A stretch of DNA of 64,000 nucleotides from Aquilaria yunnanensis (Eukaryota > Streptophyta > Magnoliopsida > Malvales > Thymelaeaceae), in assembly GCA_039654915.1 (NCBI GenBank), contig CM077595.1:43245501-43309500 (forward strand), written 5' to 3'. The notes under the pieces were generated by a model. The model searched no databases. It was given only the letters and a program-made list of their open reading frames with translations, and had not been told where the DNA came from. This document shows, piece after piece, positions 34,133-45,482 of the stretch. The stretch's first letter is position 1. Each line of letters starts with the position of its first letter. Both the position numbers and the translations under genes were made by a program.

Positions 34133-34327
34133 CTGTGAATTTCATTGTTAGTATTTGTGCCTAAAAGCCAATCATGAAATGATTGTATTTTTGCACATTG
34201 AGCCATGATATTTTATTAAGGCGTTAATTTAGTAATTATGTTTGTTGTTTTGTTTCTACGTAGCGTAATAAACATAATTATAACCCTAGAATAATGATAA
34301 TCTTAAATGTCCCTAGTCTAATATTAT

Positions 34328-35946
34328 TATGGGTGATCACTATTTGGGCTAAACTAAAAAAACAGAAAAAAATGAAATATTTTGGAAATTCGGTTCTGTT
34401 TTTTCAGTATTTCGGTTCGATTTTGGTTGAAACCAATTAGATATAATTTCAATTTTGGTTCGGTTTCGGTTATAGGATTTGGTTATTTCGGTTACTAAAA
34501 AAACCAAATTTAGGTTTTAGGCTTAAATGTTTATTATTGCCTATTGGGCTAACAAAGTAACCCAATTAGCAATTACCAGGCTTACCCTTACGGGCCTTAC
34601 CCCATAGGCCCTTACCTAGTTTCCTAGTTCCTACTCGGTTACTACCCCCCGCCCTTACCCCCTTGGCCCTTGCCCTGTTGCGAGTCTGCATCTCTGACCC
34701 TTTGCGACTGCGAGTGCAAGCGACCGTCTCCATCTCTCGTCTCCCACTCCTAGCCCCTGCCCCTGGGTCTGCTCGTGCTGCTGAGCCTACCATCCCCCAC
34801 TGGCTGTTGTCAGCTCTACCCCAGCCATCCTCCTCGAGTCTCGGCATTCTTGCCTCCCTCTACTTGTCCTAATCCTCCTCGAGTCTCAGCGTTCTCACCA
34901 TCACAACGCCAGAAGCCTTCCCCTTCTCTTAGTTGTTAATCCAAGGATAGTGGAACCATCATCTAGCAATATTCCTCCAATTAGTGGTGAATCACATCCC
35001 ATGGAAATGGAAGAGTCACTTGAAAACAAGGCTGTTAAAGAGAGAAATGACGAGAATGTTGCAGATCCAAACATGACAAAGAGACAAAGAAAATTGATAT
35101 ACCAGATATAGTCTACTCAAAAAAATTAAATTTAGATAGGAGTTCTGGTGAGGACTCTATGGAAGAGGATGTGCTTGATAGTAAACAAATTGATTCAAAA
35201 TTTAGTGTTGGTAAAGTGGGAGATAAGAGATAAATAAATGAAGTAGCTTCTGCAAAGGAAGAAAGTCCTATGGATGTTGTCATAAATGGTTTATCTTCTG
35301 ATAGAAAGGACATATCTGCTAAGAATCAAGGTCGTCCTGCTGTACCAGCTGAGAAAAGAAAACTTCATGGTAAGAATTGTATTGGGATTTCACTGGTTAA
35401 GTTCACAAAATTAATTCTTTGGTTTTTTCTGCATGGTGTAATCAACCTACTTGCTTGTGCAATTCAAACTTATGGAAAAATTTTAAGTAACTTTGTTGTT
35501 TTTATTGAAACATTTACATGTTTTCAGCAGTACTTACCAGTGATTATTTATTGGGTTGCTCATATTGGTCACTAGCTTCAGAGGAACATCTGTTTGCATA
35601 ACAGCAGTTCTTGGATCTGAGGCATTTCTATGAAATGCTATTGAAAAAATTTTGAACTGCCTCATGCACTCATTTTTCTTTGTAAGCACAGTGTAAATAA
35701 ACTTTTTTGTGATAAATGTTTCTTGTCTTTAAAGCAAACATTTTTGAATTTGATGACTTTATCTGTTACATTTGTTTTCCAAAAAATACATTTTTTTCGT
35801 TAATTCGGTTGGAACCAAACTGAACCAAAATATTTTGGTTCGATTCCAATTCGATTATTTTGGTTTGTTACCACCTAAAATTGAAATCGAACAAAACTGA
35901 CTTATTCGGTTCAGTTTAAGTCAAAATAACTGAATGATCACCCCTA
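34328..35946. mobile_element. Non-autonomous hAT-like DNA transposon (1,619 bp)
   Basis: Terminal inverted repeats TATGGGTGATCA (left) and TAGGGGTGATCA (right, reverse complement) enclose 1,619 bp. The 8-bp flanks AATATTAT (34320-34327) and AGTATTAT (35947-35954) differ by one base, and other copies of the LTR show the uninterrupted AGTATTAT. An 8-bp duplication with such ends is typical of hAT elements. Both subterminal regions are full of TTCGGTT and its reverse AACCGAA-like words, like transposase binding repeats. No transposase gene is visible. Confidence 0.85.
34940..35570 (+). other. Possible captured gene fragment in the hAT-like element
   Basis: The interior contains protein-like stretches in shifting frames: MEMEESLENKAVKE, EDSMEEDVLDSKQID and GRPAVPAEKRKLHG. 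The last is followed by a plausible donor GGTAAGAATTG near 35369. A plausible acceptor TGTTTTCAG stands near 35526. This looks like a decayed exon-intron piece of a host gene picked up by the transposon. I do not recognise the gene, and the splice sites are inference. Confidence 0.4.
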
Positions 35947-37849
35947 AGTATTATTATAGAGTAGGTTATAATAATACATAATTACTAGCATATTTGGAGA
36001 CTAATATGAGATATGTAGCCTACATATGGGTACAAGTTGGAGAACTTGTGTACTAGACTAACCCTCCATGAGAACGCTACATGGATCATTATATGAGTAT
36101 CATGAGTGATTCTTATAGTGATCATGATATATGTAGTCCTTTGACTTAAGATCATCAAGGTTCTCTATATGCAAGTCACATACTTTGATACTTTCCTTTG
36201 TTGCTCGTAACTAAGCGAACTTGAAGAAGGTCATTGGGTATGTCACATATCATGCAGAGGGTTTTGTATGATCAAGATGAGATTTGTCCATCCTATGTAA
36301 TGGGAGTGATATCTTTAAGCTCCTTGATAGAGTGAGACTTAGAAAATACATGGTCATGCTCAGATGAGTTGATATACGATATCAATATCATCAGTTTAAA
36401 TTAGTATACTCAACAATCAAAAAACCAAAAATTGTGCTATATGAGAGTGACACATTTCATGTCTCATGCTTAGTCTTGATATCATGGACAAAAGGACAAT
36501 GACATATACGAATAATGATAAAAAGGTTTAGTTGAATTACCGATAATTTTTTCACTTGGATAGCAACGATGTGTTGCTAGAAAACAGTCGTTGCTTATGA
36601 TCATAAATATGATTTATGATCATTGCCAACGTAGTAAAAACCTATTAGGTCGCACACATAAAGCCTATTTGGATTATTTGAGTGCATGGGCTAATTTATT
36701 TGGGTTATGGTTTTATGATAATTTCATGCTAATAATCAGCCAAAAAGTTGAGCCATTATTAAGCCTGAAATTAAAGCCTAATTGGATTAGGGCTTTGAAA
36801 CCCATTAGGCCTAGAAGTTGAGTCTCACTATAAATACATCATATAATGAGAAATTCACAACTTTGCCCTAGCTTCCCAAAAGTAACAGTCGCACTCTTTT
36901 CTTGCTATTCCTTGGAGGACGCAAGCTAGTACTGCGAGTGCAAGAGAAATTCATCTATCAAGATGTGGTGGACGTGTGGTGATCCTTAGAGGCTCATGTG
37001 GATACCATAGAGAGCTTAAACACATTAACTGTTTAGGTTTTGTCATTCGATTAAATAGTTGGGTGAAAGATCTCAGCCGAAATTAGGTGTGAAGATTTTC
37101 AAACACCTGGTTTGCTTCATTTTACTTGGACCCTGGAGGATTTTGGTTATATTTTGCTGCGCTTGTTTGGCTCCCGAAACCCTACATTTCACACTATATG
37201 ATGTATTTATAGTGAGACTCAACTTCCAAGCCTAATGGGTTTCAAAGCCCTAATGCAATTAGGTTTAATAAAGGCTCAAATTTTGGGCCAATTATTAATA
37301 TAAAATTATCATGAAACCATAACTCAAATAAATTAGCCCATGAACTCAAATAATCCAAATAGGCTTTATGTGTCCGACCCAATAGGCTATTATCATGTTG
37401 GTAATGATCATAAATCACATTTATGATCATAAGCAATAAGTGGTGTCTAGCAACACATCATTGCTACCCAAGTGAAAAGATTATCGGTGATTTGACTAAA
37501 CCTCTATAATCATTATCCGTATATGCCATTGTCCATTTGTCCAAGATATCAAGACTAAGCACGAGACATAGAATGTGTCACTCTTGTATAGCCCAATCTT
37601 TGGTTTCTTGATTCTCGAGTAGACTAACTTAGACTGATGACATTGATATCGTATATCAACTCATTCAAGCATGGCCATGCATCTTCTAAGTCTCATCTTA
37701 TCAAGAGGCCCGAAGATATCACTCTCGTTATATAGGAGGGACAAATCCCATCTTGATCATACAAAACCATCTGCATGATATGTGACATACCCAATGACCT
37801 CATTCAAGTTCATTTAGTTACAAGTAACAAAAGGAAGTATCGAAGTATG

Positions 37850-39255
37850 TGTTGGGTTTCGGGAGCCAAACAAGCGCAGGTGAATTTAACTGAAACTCTC
37901 TAGAATCCAAGTGAAACGGGGTAAACCGGGTGTTCGAAAATTTTCATACCTAATTTTCGGTTGAGATCTTTCACCCAACTGTAGAGTCGAATCACAAAAC
38001 CTGAACAGTTGATGTGTTCAAGCTCTCTATGGTATCCACACGAGCCTTTCGGGATCACCACGCTTCCACCACATCCAGACAGATGCATTTCTCTTGCTTT
38101 CGCAGTGCTAGCTTGCGTCCTCCAAGGAATTGCAAGAGAAGAGTGCGGCTGTCATTTTGGGAGGCTAAGGCAAGAAGCTACGAATTTCTCACTAAAAGTT
38201 GTATTTATAGTGAGACTCAACTTCCAGGCCTAATAGGTTTTGAAGCCCTAATCCAATTAGGCTTCAATTTTCGGGCTTAATAATGGCTCAACTTTTAGGC
38301 CCATTATTAATACGAAATTATTGTGAAACCATAACCCAAATAATTAGCCCATGCACTCAAATGATCTAAATGGCTCTATGTGTGCGACCCAATAAGCTCT
38401 TACCACGTTGGCAAAGATCATAAATCACATTTATGATCATAAGCAATGAGCGGTGTCTGACAACACATCATTACTACCCAAGTGACAAGATTTTCGGTGA
38501 TTCGACTAAATCTTTATGATCATTACTGATATATGCCATTGTCCCTTTGTCCAAGATATCAAAGACTAAGTACGAGACATGGAATGTGTCACTCTCGTAT
38601 AACCCAATCTTTGGTTTCTTGATTACCGAGTAGATCAACTTAAACATATGACATTAATATCGTATATCAACTCATTCGAGCATGACCATACATTTTTTTA
38701 AGTCTCACTCTATCAAGGGGCCTAAAGATATCATTCTCCTTACATAAGAGGGACAAATCCCATCTTGATCATATAAATCCCTCCGCATGATATGTGACAT
38801 ACCCAATGACCTCCTTCAAGTTCACTCAGTCACGAGCAACAAAAGGAAGTATCAAAGTATGTGACTCACATGTAGGAAACCTTGATGATTTTAGGTCAAA
38901 GGACTATAGGAAACTTTGATGATTTTAGGTCAAAGGACTACATATACCATGATCACTATGAGAATCACTTATGTCACTCATATAATGATCCATGTAGTAT
39001 TCTCATATGCTACATACCTCATATTAGTCTCCACATATGCTAGTCATTATGTATCATTGAAACCCGCTCCACAATAATACTAGACTGGGGACATTTAAGA
39101 ATATCATTATTCTAGGGTTACAATTATGTTTATTACGTTACACAGAAACAAAACAAAAAACATAATTGCTGGATTAATGCCTTAATAAAATATCATGACT
39201 CAATGTACAAAAAATACAATCATCTCATGATTGGCTTTTGGGCACAACACTAATA
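37850..39255 (-). repeat. Copia solo LTR I
   Basis: A 1,406-bp reversed copia LTR from TGTTGGGTTTCGGG to CACTAATA, flanked by the perfect duplication GTATG (37845-37849 and 39256-39260). The last bases are ATA instead of ACA. Inside, a segment of about 33 bp ending GGTCAAAGGACTA is duplicated in tandem (about 38875-38941). It is inserted in LTR G in the same orientation. Confidence 0.9.
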
Positions 39256-39665
39256 GTATGTGACTCACATGTAGGGAACCTTGATGACCTTAGGTCAAAG
39301 GACTACATATACCATGATCACTATGAGAATCACTTATGACACTCATATAACGATCCATGTAGCGTTCTCATGGTGGGTCGGTCCAGGATGTAAGTTCTTC
39401 AACTTATACCCATATGTAGACTACATATCTTATATTAGTTGCCACATATGCTAGTCATTACGTATTATTGCAACCCACTCCACTATAATACTAGACCAAG
39501 GATATTTAAGAATACCATTATTCTATAGTTATAATTATGTTTATTATGTTACGCAGAAACAAAACAACAAACATAATTATTAGATTAAAGCCTTAATAAA
39601 ATATCATGATTCAATGTGCAAAAATACAATTATCTCATGATTAGCTTTTGGGCACAACATTAACA

Positions 39666-40215
39666 CATGCATGTATCTGGTTGCTTGGTCTAAGAACTTG
39701 ATGTTTCTTACAGGGTCCTTGTACAGGTCTTAAGCCAACTTGGAGTCTCTCAACAAGCCCTAGGTTGTGGCACTTAAATATAATTCAGGAGTAAGACCCT
39801 ATACCTGTACTACCTCGACATTAAATCAACTCACGAAATCCCTCAAGGACTCATCTTTCCCTTGTTGTATTTTTAGGAGGTGGACCACTATTTAAGGGGT
39901 TAGTCAATTCCTAAAAATTGACAAATAATGATCAGCAATGGGTCTCAGAAGGACTGAAACTAGCGGCCTTCGTTTGTCCTGAACCAATCGATTGTCACCT
40001 TTATCAACATTGAACTGAAGGCTCTACACATTATGGCATTTGTGCTTCATTCCAAACTTAGGGACATGATTTATCGTTGAAGGTGATGGACAGGGCTATC
40101 AGTCCATCATAAGGGTCAATCTTAGGCATCTTGAAGCCTTTGGAGGGCAGTGGATTCTTGATCTTGTCCATGAATGGCTGGATCCATATATAGTTTATAT
40201 CCACCATGGGCATTT
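39666..40215 (-). pseudogene. Decayed Ty3/gypsy gag remnant
   Basis: On the - strand, scattered gag-like words appear in order: MDKIKNPLPSKGFKMP, IDPYDGL, ESLRDFV, FN and LYKDP. They correspond to the EIYDGRTDP, TIRDYVERFNREAL and FYQFSKDP region of the gag of C. Many stops and frameshifts show great age. The subfamily is different from C and M. The left side is cut by the edge of LTR G at 39665. Confidence 0.55.
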
Positions 40216-41868
40216 AATTTTTAGGAGGAAATTAATGCAAACCCCATTGGTATAAGGACTAAGAAACGCACCCAATATGCTAACAAGTTACATAAACAAC
40301 ACTCCAAGAGACTAGAATTTGACCCCCACTCCTAACCAACCTATGGCTAGAAACAAGAAGTATAAAGAACACAAGAAACTAGCTTCCTTGTGCACTAAGG
40401 TAAGCTCATAAAGAACTCATGAAAATTGGCTCTCAGCAGCAATATTATTAAGCAACAAAATTTGTATCTTTACAAACATAAAAGAGGCTTATTTATAACC
40501 TATAAAACTAGGGTTATGCGGCCATATAAGTTGTAGGAACCCTAAACCTAATTAGAACTATAAAACCTAGTCAAACTAGGACTTTGAATTTGGTTTGGAC
40601 ACAAACATGTGGGAAATTCAGCCTAATTAATTCCCATGTGCTCCAAATGAGTTTCCACACTAAATAATAGTGTAAATAATATAATTAAACTAGAAAATAA
40701 TAAAAACAAAGCTTTAGAAACAAACTAGCACTCAAAATCGCCAAAATGTGCTCTTAGGTGCATTTTTTGTGTTATTTGAGGTTCATGCTTGGGCCTCTTA
40801 GTTTGGACCCATATTTTTCAGTTTCTTTAGCTTGAGGCTTCTATTTAGGATATGTAGAGGTGTCTTCAAGCTTCAAGGCACATAAGATTTGGCTATATGA
40901 AGAATTGGCATGTTGGGACACCAAAAGGGCCTTCTTAGGTGCATGCATAGGCTCCTTGGTGTCGTTTGTGTCTTGACACGCCAAAAGGCTATTCCATGTT
41001 GTGCCATCATTCCAAGACACTCCATAGGATTTTCTAGTAAATCAATGTGAAGATCCAAGTTTATCTTCCATGAAATAGGAAGTAACAAAGGCATGAAGTG
41101 CTTGAGCCATCTCCTTGGTTTTCTTCCTTGTAGTTGGTCTACTAGCTATGTTCAATAGATCCTTGAGTGTGTCTTCTGTATTCATATCAGATATTCAGTA
41201 CCTTCAACGGTTCAACGGTTCTTGCATTTGGTCTAGCCTCCTAGGGTCCATGCTAGCATTGTTGGCGCCTAGGGCGTCAAATTTTGCCTTGTATGCATGT
41301 AGGGGATCCTTGGTTAGGGCTTTGCCTTCACCCTTTAAGGCTAGGCAACTCTCATCCCATTCTTCCTAAACCTTAGGTAGTGTGCTCTTGATTTCTTGCT
41401 AGGCAGTAGCTTGCAATTGCTCAAAGAGAACATGCAGGCCCTAGAATTACTCCTTCCGCGTGGTTCTTTGTCTAACCCCCTTGTTACAGAGGCCCTCAAC
41501 GGTTCTTGGGGATTTCATCTGTCATTGATGACATTCTCATCGTTGGATTGCCCTTGGTCATGGTGAGATCTATTGTTATTCTCCATAACACTCCCATAAA
41601 CGGCATAAAATTGATAACAAAATTGACGTACTACCAACTAAATTAGGTGGGCCAGCTTCCAACTTGTGATTGTTGGGCAACGTGAAGCTAGGAACTTGTA
41701 CTTAAACACATTATCAAAGCCCTGAATTGTGTATTTAGGAAGAATCTTTCGACTGTCAAGTTAATTGTTTGTAAGCGGTGGAGTAGCTACAAAGAATAAG
41801 GTTTTAGAACATACCTTGGAGTATCGTGGCATTTTCCTTAAAGTGAGATTTCTTTTCCATGTTGGAGC
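40216..41868. other. Old unassigned sequence
   Basis: AT-rich sequence between the gag remnant and copia J. I see no LTR ends. On the - strand a TATA-like GGTTATAAATAAG (about 40483-40495) is present. A short reading MEKKSHFKENATILQ followed by a GT donor-like site (near 41855-41808) could be a first exon, but nothing confirms it. Confidence 0.35.
40873..41592 (-). pseudogene. Decayed unknown coding sequence
   Basis: On the - strand protein-like stretches occur in several frames: MENNNRSHHDQGQSNDEN near 41592, EEWDESCLALKGEGK and AYKAKFDALGANN near 41350-41250, and MAQALHAFVTSYFMEDK near 41105-41055. Their order and spacing suggest one decayed protein gene or a second gag-like gene. I do not recognise the family. 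The stretches could also be fragments of a host gene. Confidence 0.35.
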
Positions 41869-43285
41869 TGTTAGTGTTGTGCCCAAAAATCCAATCATGA
41901 GATGATTGTATTTTCGCACATTGAGTCATGATATTTTATTGAGGCATTAATCCAGCAATTATGTTTGTTGTTTTCTTTCTGCGTAACGTAATAAACATAA
42001 TTGTAACCCTAGAATAATGATATTCTTAAACGTCCCTAGTATAGTATTATTGTGGAGCGAGTTGCAATAATACATAATGAGTAGCATATGTGGAGACTAA
42101 TATGAGATATGTAGTCTACATATGGGTACAAGTTAGAGAACTTGTGTACTAGACCGACCCACCATGAGAACACTTCATGGATCGTTATATGAGTGTCATA
42201 AGTGATTCTCATAGTGATCATGGTATATGTAGTCCTTCAACCTAAGATCATCAAGATTCCCTACATGTGAGTCATATACTTTGATACTTTCCTTTGTTGC
42301 TCGTAACTAAGTGAACTTGAAGGAAGTCATTGGGTATGTCACATATCATGCGGAGGGATTTGTATGATCAAGATGGGATTTGTCCCTCCTATGTAACGGG
42401 AGTGATATCTTCGGGCCCCTTGATAGAGTAAGACTTAGAAAAATGCATGGTCATGCTCGGATGAGTTGATATACGATATCAATATCATCCGTTTAAGTTG
42501 GTATACTCGGTAATCAAGAAACCAAAGATTGGGCTATACGAGAGTGACACATTCCATGTCTCGTGCTTAGTCTTGATATCTTGGACAAAGGGACAATGGC
42601 ATATATCGGTGATGATCATAAAGGTTTAGTCGAATCACTGACAATCTTGTCACTTGGGTAGCAATGATGTGTTGCTAGACACCGCTCATTGCTTATGATC
42701 ATAAATGTGATTTATGATCATTGCCAACGTGGTAAGAGCCTATTGGGTCACATACATAGAGCTATTTGGATCATTAGAGTGCATGGGCTAATAATTTGGG
42801 TTTTGGTTTCACAATAATTTCATATTAATAATGGGCCCAAAAGTTGAGCCATTATTAAGCCCGAAATTAAAGCCTAATTGGATTAGGGCTTTGAAACCCA
42901 TTAGGCCTGGAAGTTGAGTCTCACTATAAATACAACTTCTAGTGAGAAATTCACAGGTCTCCTTACCCTAGCCTCCCAAAAGAAAAGCCGCACTCTTCTC
43001 TTGCAATTCCTTGGAGGACGGAAGCTAGCACTACGAGCGCAAGAGAAACGCATCTGCCGGGATGTGGTGGAAGCGTGGTGAACCCGAGAGGCTCGTGTGG
43101 ATACCATAGAGAGCCTGAACACGTCAACTGTTTAGGTTTTGTGACTCGACTCTACAGTTGAGTGAGAGATCTCAACCGAAAATTAGGTATGAAAATTTTC
43201 GAACACCCGGTTTACCCCATTTCACTTGGATCCTGGAGGGTTTCGGTTAAATTCCACTGCGCTGTTTGGCTCCCAAAACCCAACA
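41869..43285 (+). repeat. Copia J 5' LTR (1,417 bp)
   Basis: TGTTAGTGTTGTG...CCCAACA. It is homologous over its whole length to the P LTRs with more differences, so it is older than P. A TATAAATA box lies near 42926. Confidence 0.95.
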
Positions 43286-44596
43286 GTAGTATCAGAGCTA
43301 CTGGTGAAAACCTAAATCGGGATTGAGTGTTGAATCACATGATGCTATGTGTTCGGCTTCTTTTCGGCCATGATTAATTAGATTGATTCATGATGCATGA
43401 AACCGGAACTCGTAATGAACATATGAGATATATGAAGAAACGACACAAATTGATTAATGAGATTAACCCGAAATTGATAGGTATGAGATACCTAAATGGA
43501 TTAGGATTTTTGCAATAGTTGCAAAAACCCTAGCTTTGTTCGGATTCGGCCTGTTCGGGCACCGAAAGTAAAGTATTTTTGGTGGCTCGAATAGAGGAGT
43601 CTCGGGTGCCTACTTGCTCGAAATAGAAGATTTTGGGCTAAGCAATTGTAAGACAATTTTTTGCACCGAGGGGCGCTGCAACCCACGCCCCCCGCAAGGG
43701 CGGCTCCCCTTGAACCGATCCGCTGACCGGTCAGCGGAACGACCGCCCGCTAACCGCGCAGCGGGACCGCCGTATGCGAAGCGCCACATAAAAAAAACTA
43801 GTTAATCAACGCGCGAAAATTGGCATGCATCTATGTTGAATAAGATTTGACATGATATGTTGATTGATGTTTGAAGCATGGTGCATGGTTATAGCCCTTG
43901 ATTGGTTGTACTTGTAAATACGGCCTGGGAGTTGTGCCTTTTTTTATCACTCTCATTGTACATTCTCTTCTCACCTTACTCCCCTTGAATGTAACTCGAG
44001 GTTTCTATTATTGATGTAATGGTGCATTATGGGATCACCCAAGGTGGTATGTCCAAGGATCATCCAAGGAGGTATGTCCAAGGAGGTGACAACAAAAGGG
44101 CAGCCAAGAAAGGAAGAGAAAGAGCTTGTGAAGACTCTTTTCTTTTCTTAGGCTTTTATGATATTCTCATTGGATTGAGAATATCGCATAGTTTGGGCTA
44201 TAACCATGTCACGTTTACTTTCTTGAACGCATGAGATGCATGTTTTATATTTGTATGTTATGCATGTATAAGACAACCGGAGATAACAAATTGGTGAGAT
44301 CAAACGAAAAATCCCTCAAACAAATACTAAGTCATTAAATGTGATGCCTTCCAAATGTTGGCACTCATCAAGACTTTGATCAACATTAGTGGGTTTTGCC
44401 AACGCAAAGAACCTATGTTCATCTTGGTAAGGCGCGATGGGATAATAGTGATATCCAAAGTGCTAACTTTGGGTCTGACTTAACTAAATCATCCTAATAG
44501 GATTAGGGACTTAGAGGCATAGAGTTAGGCTTAAGCTCATGAGATGAGCTTGGACAAGTATTGTTCACCCAACTATCCAAGAGTTGCATAAGATGC
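43286..44596 (+). other. Copia J primer site and leader
   Basis: The site TAGTATCAGAGC (one change from the Met site of P) is followed by the leader. The 18-bp palindrome CCGCTGACCGGTCAGCGG recurs at 43721-43738, and a changed version of the second palindrome follows. A 21-bp stretch near 44040-44080 (ATCCAAGGAGGTATGTCC-like) is locally duplicated compared with P. No gene is present. Confidence 0.8.
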
Positions 44597-45482
44597 TGAT
44601 AGCCGAAGTGCTATCGCCCCGAACAGCTAAGGACCCCGGAAATGAGGGAGCCAAACGCTTGGGGCACGCGACCTCAGTAGCCCGCCAATACCAACCTCGG
44701 GAAACTACCGTATCGCCTCCATCGGGAAGGCGACCGAGTCAGCTTCGGGGAGAAGTGCCAGCCACCTTCTACAGGTGAAAGTCCCCCGAAGGGCTAACTT
44801 CGGAGCCAAGGAAAGCCCCGAAGTACCACTGCGACTCCAGGAAAAGGTTCATCACTCCGAAGTGAGACATCAACCAATGGGACATTGGAGGTACAGCAGG
44901 AGCCATCAAGGAGCCTCTGACATTACGCCCGTACACCCTACATGCCATCCTCGCAGGCACACTGACACATCGCCACTGCATACGTCCTGTCATGTGGCCC
45001 AAGGAGCCTGCAAGTGGCTAAGGGCCCCCCACGCCCAGAAGTACAGATGGTGTTCGTCCATACACGTGCTACAATCTGAAAGGCTCACCCCCTCCTATAT
45101 ATACCAGGGGAATGGTCACAGGCAAGGGAGCTCTCTCTCTCCTCTCTCCGCTCTAGTACTTGCTACTCTCTCTCTTTCCACCCCTCCAAAAGCACAAACT
45201 TGGGCATCGGAGGCTCCTCTCTGGAAAATCACTCCAGGACCTCCTAACCCCTGTTTTCTGAGTGTTTCAGGCCAGTCCTCCTGAAGAATCCCCGTTTCAG
45301 ACCTCTCTCTCATACCGGAAGTCCTTCTCGGCCTCACCGTGCCTACCACGCGAAGATGCTGCCGGCCATCACAGGTAATCCACACAGAGCACCTTCTTTC
45401 AGGGCTCGCCTACACCTCTGGAAGCTCCTGCTGCGTTCTCCACGACACACAGTGGAGATGCTGATGGCCCCCATCGCCACCA
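44597..45482 (+). repeat. Gypsy K 5' LTR (886 bp)
   Basis: TGATAGCCGAAGTGC...ATCGCCACCA, followed by the TTTGGCGCCGTCTGTGGG primer site at 45483. A G-box CACGTG lies at 45063-45068 and TATATATA near 45096. The leader stem-loop at 45208-45243 reads CTGGA...TCCAG where C has CCGGA...TCCGG. Confidence 0.93.

Larger units (their letters stand above)
34146..37186 (+). repeat. Copia solo LTR F, containing a hAT-like element
   Basis: Without the hAT-like insert and its 8-bp duplication this is 1,414 bp, the full length of a copia LTR, running TGTTAGTATTTG...AACCCTACA. The flanks carry TTTCA on both sides (34140-34144 and 37187-37191), with one extra T at 34145. It is diverged from P's LTRs, hence older. 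Confidence 0.9.
33186..39665 (-). repeat. Degenerate reversed copia LTR G, in four pieces
   Basis: The pieces 33186-33394, 34138-34144, 37192-37849 and 39261-39665 join into about 1,280 bp of the copia LTR in reverse orientation. About 130 bp at the U5 end are lost to the left of LTR E. It is split by three later solo LTRs (H, F, I), each with its own target duplication. Many substitutions relative to the P LTR make it the oldest copia LTR here. It ends ACATTAACA at 39665, the reverse of TGTTAATG. Confidence 0.88.
41869..44596 (+). mobile_element. Copia element J, 5' end
   Basis: A complete 5' LTR, primer site and most of the leader of a third copia element. It is cut at 44596 by gypsy K; in P the sequence continues at the matching point (near 17042). 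The rest of J would lie beyond the end of K, outside the window. GGAGC (41864-41868) is the presumed left target duplicate. Confidence 0.9.

Noticed and set aside
34566..34872. ORFs in the CT/GA-rich part of the hAT-like element
   Set aside because: Low complexity on both strands and no recognisable protein.
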